The notes beneath the pieces were generated by a model. It worked only from the letters and a program-made list of their open reading frames with translations, was not told where the DNA came from and searched no databases. Of a DNA stretch of 27,604 bases, positions 23,100-27,604 are shown piece after piece; positions within the stretch are counted from its first letter, which is position 1; each line of letters starts with the position of its first letter. The DNA comes from Prevotellaceae bacterium (GTDB lineage Bacteria; Bacteroidota; Bacteroidia; Bacteroidales; Bacteroidaceae). The stretch covers positions 1-27,604 of the forward strand of contig JABZKU010000029.1 in NCBI GenBank assembly GCA_015257125.1. Reading direction: 5' to 3'. The position numbers and the translations under genes are program-made.

Positions 23100-25550
23100 A
23101 TGACTTCCGATCGCCCTATTTCGTTCCCCTACCTCACGAGATTTTTCCGTTTGCGCGCTGCTCATTCTGCAATGGGCACCCGCTCACGCCGCATGCCCTT
23201 GCTTTTTGCCGCTTTGTTGTGCGCCACAGCCGGTCATGCGGCCGGAGATCGCGAAGTGCGCGGACGAATCACCGACCAACAGGGACGTCCTGTGCCACAA
23301 GCGGTGGTCACCGTTCGCGGAACGGGGCGCCATGCACTGACCGACTCCGCCGGTGTCTACAAACTGGGGCGTCTTGCGGGACAACAAGCCCTCACCGTTT
23401 CTGCGATTGGCTATCGTCAACTCACGCATGCGCTTAAAGTCTCGGCAGACAGCGTGGTGGTGCTGGATTTTTGCCTACTTCCGCTCCAAAACAGCCTTCG
23501 CGAAGTGGAAGTCACCACAGGTCGGCTCGGCCGGCTGCGACATTCGGCTTTCAACACCATAGCCATCGACACGCGCGCGCTGCAAAATACGACTAAATCG
23601 CTCGGCGACGCGCTGGCAGCTGCGCCGGGTGTGAAGGTTCGCGAGACCGGCGGTGTGGGATCGGACATGAACGTCTCGCTCGACGGCTTCAGCGGGAAAC
23701 ATGTCAAAGTATTCATCGACGGCGTTCCGCAAGAAGGCGTCGGAAGTGCGTTCGGACTCAATAATATACCGGTCAATTTTGCCCAACACATCGAGGTGTA
23801 CAAAGGCGTTGTCCCGGTGACTTTCGGCGCAGACGCCATTGGTGGGGTGATCAATATCGTCACCGAGACGCCACAATCGGGATGGCACGTCGACGGTTCG
23901 TATGCCGGCGGTTCATTCAACACGCATAAGAGCACACTCAACTGGAATCGCACTTGGCAGTCGGGATGGAAACTCGAAATGAGTGCCTTTCAAAACTATT
24001 CGGACAACAACTATACGATCACCGCTCCCGTGAAAGATCTCAGCAATGGGAGCATTGATTTCAAACATCCCGAGCGGGTGCGCCGATTCCACGACACTTA
24101 TCACAATGAAGCCCTGACCGTGCGCGGCGGTGTGATCAATCGACCGTGGGCCGACCGACTTTTGCTCGGATTCACGCTGGCCGGCATGCACAAAGACCTA
24201 CAAACGGGCGTAAGACAGGAGGTCGTCTACGGCAAGAAGTATCGTTTCGGGCATTCCTTCATGCCTTCGCTGCAATATGCTAAGCGCAATCTCCTGCACA
24301 ACCGCCTCGATCTCACGCTCACGGCCAACTATAATCGCAACCTCACCACCAATGTCGACACAGCGGCCTACGCTTTCAACTGGCGTGGCGAATCCATTCC
24401 GCGAAACTCCCCCGGCGAGCAAAATTACCTCCACTTGCGCTACAACGACGACAACTGGAATGCCGGACTCGATGCGCGTTTTCGCCTCGATGAGCGCAAC
24501 CTCCTCACCTTCCACCACACTTTCGGCCGCTTCGATCGCAACTCCACCTCACTTTTAGCGCGCGAGAACGAGAAAGCCCCCATCGGACGCGGAACAACCA
24601 AGCACATCAGCGGACTTTCTTACCTCTTTACGCCCAACGAGCGCTGGAATGTGACCGCCTTCGGGAAATTCTATCATTTACAAGTGAGCGGTCCGGTGAG
24701 TACCAGCGATTTGCAAGAAAAATTCGTCCGCAAGGAGCACCAACTGGGCTTCTTCGGCTTCGGCGCAGCGGGCACCTATCGTTTTTCTCCCCATTGGCAG
24801 GGCAAATTGTCGTACGAACGCGCTTGTCGCCTGCCCAATGTCGATGAACTCTTCGGCGACGACGATCTCGAAAGCGGCAGCGTCACCCTGCAACCCGAGC
24901 AGAGTCACAACGTCAATCTGAACATTTCTTACACACTGCGCAGCGGTCTGCACCACTTGTTGGTCGAGGTGGGCGGCATCTTCCGCGATACGCGCGATTA
25001 TATTCAGCGCAATGTCATCAGTGTGGGGGGCGGTCGCTTCGGAGCCAGCTATGTCAATTTCGGACGCGTGCGCACTTACGGCCTCAACTCCTCCTTACGC
25101 TACGATCTTGGGCACCGCCTCAGCGCCGGCGCCAACTTCACTTACATGGACGTGCGAGACAACATGCCTTTGGCGCAAGATGGCGTGACGCGCAACTATG
25201 GTTACCGCGACCGCATGCCGAATCTCCCCTATTTGTTCGCCGATGCCGATCTCACCCTGCGGTGGCCGCTGAACTCCTCGCGCAGTCGCGTCTTTTCGTT
25301 GACTTACGACAGTCAATATCTCCACAGTTTCACGTTCTACTCCTCACGTTTCGGCGCGAACAAGGGCGAATACGTCGTTCCCGCCCAACTTTCGCACAAC
25401 CTCAACGCCACCCTCACGCTCGCCAATGGGCGTTATGCCGTGAGTCTTGAGGCACGCAACTTCACCGACGAGAATCTCTACGATAATTTCAGCTTACAAA
25501 AAGCAGGACGCGCCTTCTACGCCAAAGTACGTTTCAACTTCGGGCGATAA
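23100..25550 (+). CDS. TonB-dependent outer-membrane receptor (XusA-like)
   Basis: A receptor of about 816 residues for uptake of a bulky ligand across the outer membrane. After the signal peptide (hydrophobic LLFAALLCA, near residues 34-42) comes a carboxypeptidase-regulatory-like domain (VRGRITDQQGRPVPQAVVTV, about 54-130), then the plug (RALQNTTKSLGDALAAAPGV, VFIDGVPQE, VPVTFGADAIGGVINIVT), and a long beta-barrel ending in the aromatic strand FYAKVRFNFGR. The start at 23100 is preferred: it follows the predicted transcript start and an A-rich leader, whereas 23007 lies on the promoter. An ATG at 23172, just before the basic n-region, is an alternative. The next genes, DUF4374 lipoprotein and PepSY protein, match the xenosiderophore operon XusABC of B. 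thetaiotaomicron; the ligand here is unproven. Confidence 0.93.
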   Translation: MTSDRPISFPYLTRFFRLRAAHSAMGTRSRRMPLLFAALLCATAGHAAGDREVRGRITDQQGRPVPQAVVTVRGTGRHALTDSAGVYKLGRLAGQQALTVSAIGYRQLTHALKVSADSVVVLDFCLLPLQNSLREVEVTTGRLGRLRHSAFNTIAIDTRALQNTTKSLGDALAAAPGVKVRETGGVGSDMNVSLDGFSGKHVKVFIDGVPQEGVGSAFGLNNIPVNFAQHIEVYKGVVPVTFGADAIGGVINIVTETPQSGWHVDGSYAGGSFNTHKSTLNWNRTWQSGWKLEMSAFQNYSDNNYTITAPVKDLSNGSIDFKHPERVRRFHDTYHNEALTVRGGVINRPWADRLLLGFTLAGMHKDLQTGVRQEVVYGKKYRFGHSFMPSLQYAKRNLLHNRLDLTLTANYNRNLTTNVDTAAYAFNWRGESIPRNSPGEQNYLHLRYNDDNWNAGLDARFRLDERNLLTFHHTFGRFDRNSTSLLARENEKAPIGRGTTKHISGLSYLFTPNERWNVTAFGKFYHLQVSGPVSTSDLQEKFVRKEHQLGFFGFGAAGTYRFSPHWQGKLSYERACRLPNVDELFGDDDLESGSVTLQPEQSHNVNLNISYTLRSGLHHLLVEVGGIFRDTRDYIQRNVISVGGGRFGASYVNFGRVRTYGLNSSLRYDLGHRLSAGANFTYMDVRDNMPLAQDGVTRNYGYRDRMPNLPYLFADADLTLRWPLNSSRSRVFSLTYDSQYLHSFTFYSSRFGANKGEYVVPAQLSHNLNATLTLANGRYAVSLEARNFTDENLYDNFSLQKAGRAFYAKVRFNFGR

Positions 25551-25599
25551 ATCCTGCACTTTTTCCATACAACACAAACTAATCAAATTCAAACGCTTC

Positions 25600-27006
25600 A
25601 TGCAATTCCCTTCCCTCTCCAAGTCACTGCTTCCCGCAGCCCTGCTTGCCGCCACCCTCACGAGCTGTGGCGCTGACGAACCCAACAACTCTCCCGTCAC
25701 CCCGGTGGTGGAACAAAAAGGCACCTTCGTTATTCCCGCCGACATCACCGCTTCGGGCAATGCCGCCTCGCATGTGCTGCTCACCACGGCCGACCTTTCA
25801 AGCGGAACGCTCAGCCCACGCAACAATGGCCTCCTCTTCGACGGCGGTTTCGAGTACATTTTCTTCCAAAACAAGTACCTCTGCACGCTTCAATACAATC
25901 AAGCGAACGCCGGCACCACGCGTTCGTATATTCTGCGCAACGGTCAGCTCGAAAAGCGCGACAAAGGTTTTGAAGTGCGCCGCTTCACCACCTACGGCAC
26001 GTGGAACGACGAACTCATGACCGTTTCGACCGGCGACGCCCCCAAGGAATTTGCCGACGCCAACGGCTATTTGCCCAAAACCTTCCTCGTTTCCTATCTC
26101 AACATCCCCGCCGAGACCGAACGCAACAACGACACCAAGCAACCGCAGTTCCTCTCTGAGAATTTCCTCGGCAACGGTGAGTACGTCACCCTCTCCGGTC
26201 TGCTCCAACGCGAGGGTAAACTCTACGCCGCCGCCATCCCCATGGGATTAAGCCAGTACGGTTCGTCGGTAGACGGCGGAAAATACATTCGCAACGGCTA
26301 TGCCGATCTCGTCAAGAAGGAGAACGGCGGCAGCAAGAGCAGTGCTTACAAGAAAGGCGAACTGCAATGGACGCAATATCCCGACGAATGCTGGATCGCC
26401 ATCTTTGATAACAACGCATTCGAGGGACGTAAGCTCATCAAGACGGACAAAATCAGCTACGCCTGCGGACGTTTCAAGTCGCAGTACTTCCAAATGATCT
26501 GGAACGACGCCGACGGCGATCTTTACGTCTTCTCTCCCAGCTTCGCCAAGACCATGACCGACAAGCGCCAGCAGACTTCCCTTCCCGCCGGTGTGGTGCG
26601 CGTGAAGAAAGGTGAAGCCGACTTCGACAAGAACTACTACTTCAACCTCGAAACGCTCACCGGCGGTCGCGCCTTCCAGCGCACCTTCCCCGTTGGCGGC
26701 GACAACTTCCTGTTCTACCTCTACAATAAGGGATATGGTCAGCTCACGAACCAAGATCTGGCCAACGAACTCGGCGTTTTCAGCGCCAAGAGCGGTAAAT
26801 TCGTCTCCGTCACCGGCCTCCCCGCCGATGTGGTGTCGTTGGGCAACCGTCCCTTTGCAGAAAACGGCGTGGCTTACGTTCCCGTCAAGACAAAAACCGG
26901 CAATCCGGCCATCTACCAAATCAATCTCTCCACCGGTGTGGCCACTCGTGGCGTGGAAGTCGAAGCCACTCAACTCAATGCAGTCGGTCGTCTGCTCCCC
27001 TTCTAA
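25600..27006 (+). CDS. DUF4374 lipoprotein (XusB-like)
   Basis: A 468-residue lipoprotein. The start at 25600 gives a normal signal MQFPSLSKSLLPAALLAA ending at LTSC; the frame is open upstream to 25447 but that part overlaps the receptor gene. The acidic residues just after the lipid-bearing Cys (CGADEP) fit export to the cell surface in Bacteroidetes. The remainder resembles the DUF4374 family, a beta-propeller-like fold: VLLTTADLSSGTLSPRNNG, QNKYLCTLQYNQ, VTLSGLLQREGKLYAAAIPM, YEIN/INLSTG-type strand ends. In B. thetaiotaomicron, XusB of this family binds ferric catecholate siderophores at the surface and works with XusA. It begins 49 bp after the receptor. Substrate here is inferred only from family and context. 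Confidence 0.9.
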   Translation: MQFPSLSKSLLPAALLAATLTSCGADEPNNSPVTPVVEQKGTFVIPADITASGNAASHVLLTTADLSSGTLSPRNNGLLFDGGFEYIFFQNKYLCTLQYNQANAGTTRSYILRNGQLEKRDKGFEVRRFTTYGTWNDELMTVSTGDAPKEFADANGYLPKTFLVSYLNIPAETERNNDTKQPQFLSENFLGNGEYVTLSGLLQREGKLYAAAIPMGLSQYGSSVDGGKYIRNGYADLVKKENGGSKSSAYKKGELQWTQYPDECWIAIFDNNAFEGRKLIKTDKISYACGRFKSQYFQMIWNDADGDLYVFSPSFAKTMTDKRQQTSLPAGVVRVKKGEADFDKNYYFNLETLTGGRAFQRTFPVGGDNFLFYLYNKGYGQLTNQDLANELGVFSAKSGKFVSVTGLPADVVSLGNRPFAENGVAYVPVKTKTGNPAIYQINLSTGVATRGVEVEATQLNAVGRLLPF

Positions 27007-27066
27007 TTGATTGTTCTGATCGTTCCCATCCACTGTCCGGTGTGTGAACGACAAAATTCCGCTTTG

Positions 27067-27095
27067 GCGCGCCATCACTGTGGTGATCGGCGCGC
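27067..27095 (+). other. Hairpin between the DUF4374 and PepSY genes
   Basis: Arms 27067-27078 and 27083-27095 form 12 pairs with one bulged C and a 4-nt loop. Only a delayed T-run (TTTTT at 27106-27110) follows, so it may be a partial terminator or a stability element that lowers PepSY expression relative to the first two genes. Confidence 0.45.
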
Positions 27096-27128
27096 TTTCG
27101 CGGACTTTTTCCCTCAACCCAGCTACCA

Positions 27129-27604
27129 ATGAAAAAAACTTTCAAACGTCTCCATCTTTGGCTCGCTGTTCCCTTCGGTTTGGTCATCGCGCTCATCTGT
27201 TTCTCGGGTGCCATGATCGAATTTGCAGGCGAAATTTCGGAATGGGCCTACCACGATCGCTATGAAGCCCAAGTGTCTGCTCAAGGTCGCCTGCCGCTCC
27301 CGGAATTGGTGCAGCGTGTCGAGCCGCATCTTGAGCCGGGCGTCACCATAACGGGCGTGAGCATTCCCAATGACAGCACGCGCAACTACGAATTCAACCT
27401 CTCTGCGCCTCCGCGCACCGAGTGGCTCGTCGATCCCTACACAGGTCGCGTCGCCGGCCCGAAGGAACATCTCCCGTTCTTCGAAGTGATGTTCAAACTC
27501 CACCGCTGGTTGCTCGACTTCCCCCACGAGGGCGAAGGCATCTGGTGGGGCAAACTCATCGTGGGCGTGAGCACGCTCATGTTTCTGTTCGTGTTGATCA
27601 CGGG
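27129..27604 (+). CDS. PepSY-associated membrane protein (XusC-like), 3' end outside the window
   Basis: The first 158 residues are present and the frame is open at the window end. It begins MKKTFKRLHLWLAVPFGLV with a first membrane helix (about 10-32), then a periplasmic PepSY-type segment (LPELVQRVEPHLEPGVTI, EWLVDPYTGRVAG about 100-113), and the characteristic FKLHRWLLD just before a second helix (GKLIVGVSTLMFLFVLITG). PepSY-TM proteins of this type are inner-membrane partners in siderophore use, and family members include ferric reductases; the His residues in RLHLW and KLHRW could be heme or metal ligands. It lies 122 bp after the DUF4374 gene on the same strand. Confidence 0.9.
   Translation, partial: MKKTFKRLHLWLAVPFGLVIALICFSGAMIEFAGEISEWAYHDRYEAQVSAQGRLPLPELVQRVEPHLEPGVTITGVSIPNDSTRNYEFNLSAPPRTEWLVDPYTGRVAGPKEHLPFFEVMFKLHRWLLDFPHEGEGIWWGKLIVGVSTLMFLFVLIT

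Noticed and set aside
25447..25599. Upstream start of the DUF4374 frame
   Set aside because: It overlaps the receptor gene by about 100 bp, while the ATG at 25600 begins a normal lipoprotein signal after an A-rich leader.

Overview
The window reads as chromosomal DNA of a member of the Bacteroidales, probably a Prevotellaceae-like organism. The reasons are: several start regions carry the Bacteroidetes promoter pattern TTTG/TTG-N20-TAnnTTTG instead of a sigma70 type; leaders before start codons are A-rich without Shine-Dalgarno sites; and the families present are typical of the phylum (hybrid two-component regulator, DUF4468, DUF4374, Wza/BY-kinase pair, secreted protein with a Prevotella-like C-terminal module). 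The species cannot be fixed from sequence alone. No rRNA, CRISPR array, insertion sequence or phage gene was seen.

Layout. 1-9.3 kb, all on the minus strand: wza-like exporter and wzc-like tyrosine kinase (own promoter), then a housekeeping run ruvX, def, a TPR protein, a U32 peptidase-family RNA-modification protein and a zinc-ribbon membrane lipoprotein, closed by a strong terminator, then tRNA-Val(UAC). 9.4-10.2 kb: a HAD phosphatase with a promoter and an intrinsic terminator inside its leader. 10.2-11.3 kb: non-coding, AT-rich, with GTGAAGG/CCTTCAC inverted repeats. 11.3-14.0 kb minus: nadK and an ABC exporter. 14.1-15.5 kb plus: pdxJ, divergent from nadK with interleaved promoters, then a DJ-1/PfpI protein with a terminator. 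15.8-17.7 kb plus: two secreted proteins (DUF4468 and a modular protein with a C-terminal sorting-like tail). 18.1-22.7 kb minus: fructokinase, a 1.1-kb gene-free gap holding an inverted-repeat-bounded element, and a hybrid two-component regulator with a periplasmic sugar-binding sensor. 23.0-27.6 kb plus: TonB-dependent receptor, DUF4374 surface lipoprotein and PepSY membrane protein (cut by the window end), the gene set of the Bacteroides xenosiderophore system XusABC.

Functional themes. The regulator and fructokinase look like a fructose-sensing and fructose-phosphorylating pair related to the B. thetaiotaomicron BT1754 system, but without SusC/SusD or GH32 genes inside the window. The wza/wzc pair would drive polysaccharide export. 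The right-hand operon is probably for iron acquisition from siderophore-type ligands. The least explained parts are the gap between fructokinase and its regulator, the terminator in the HAD leader, and the GTGAAGG repeat region.
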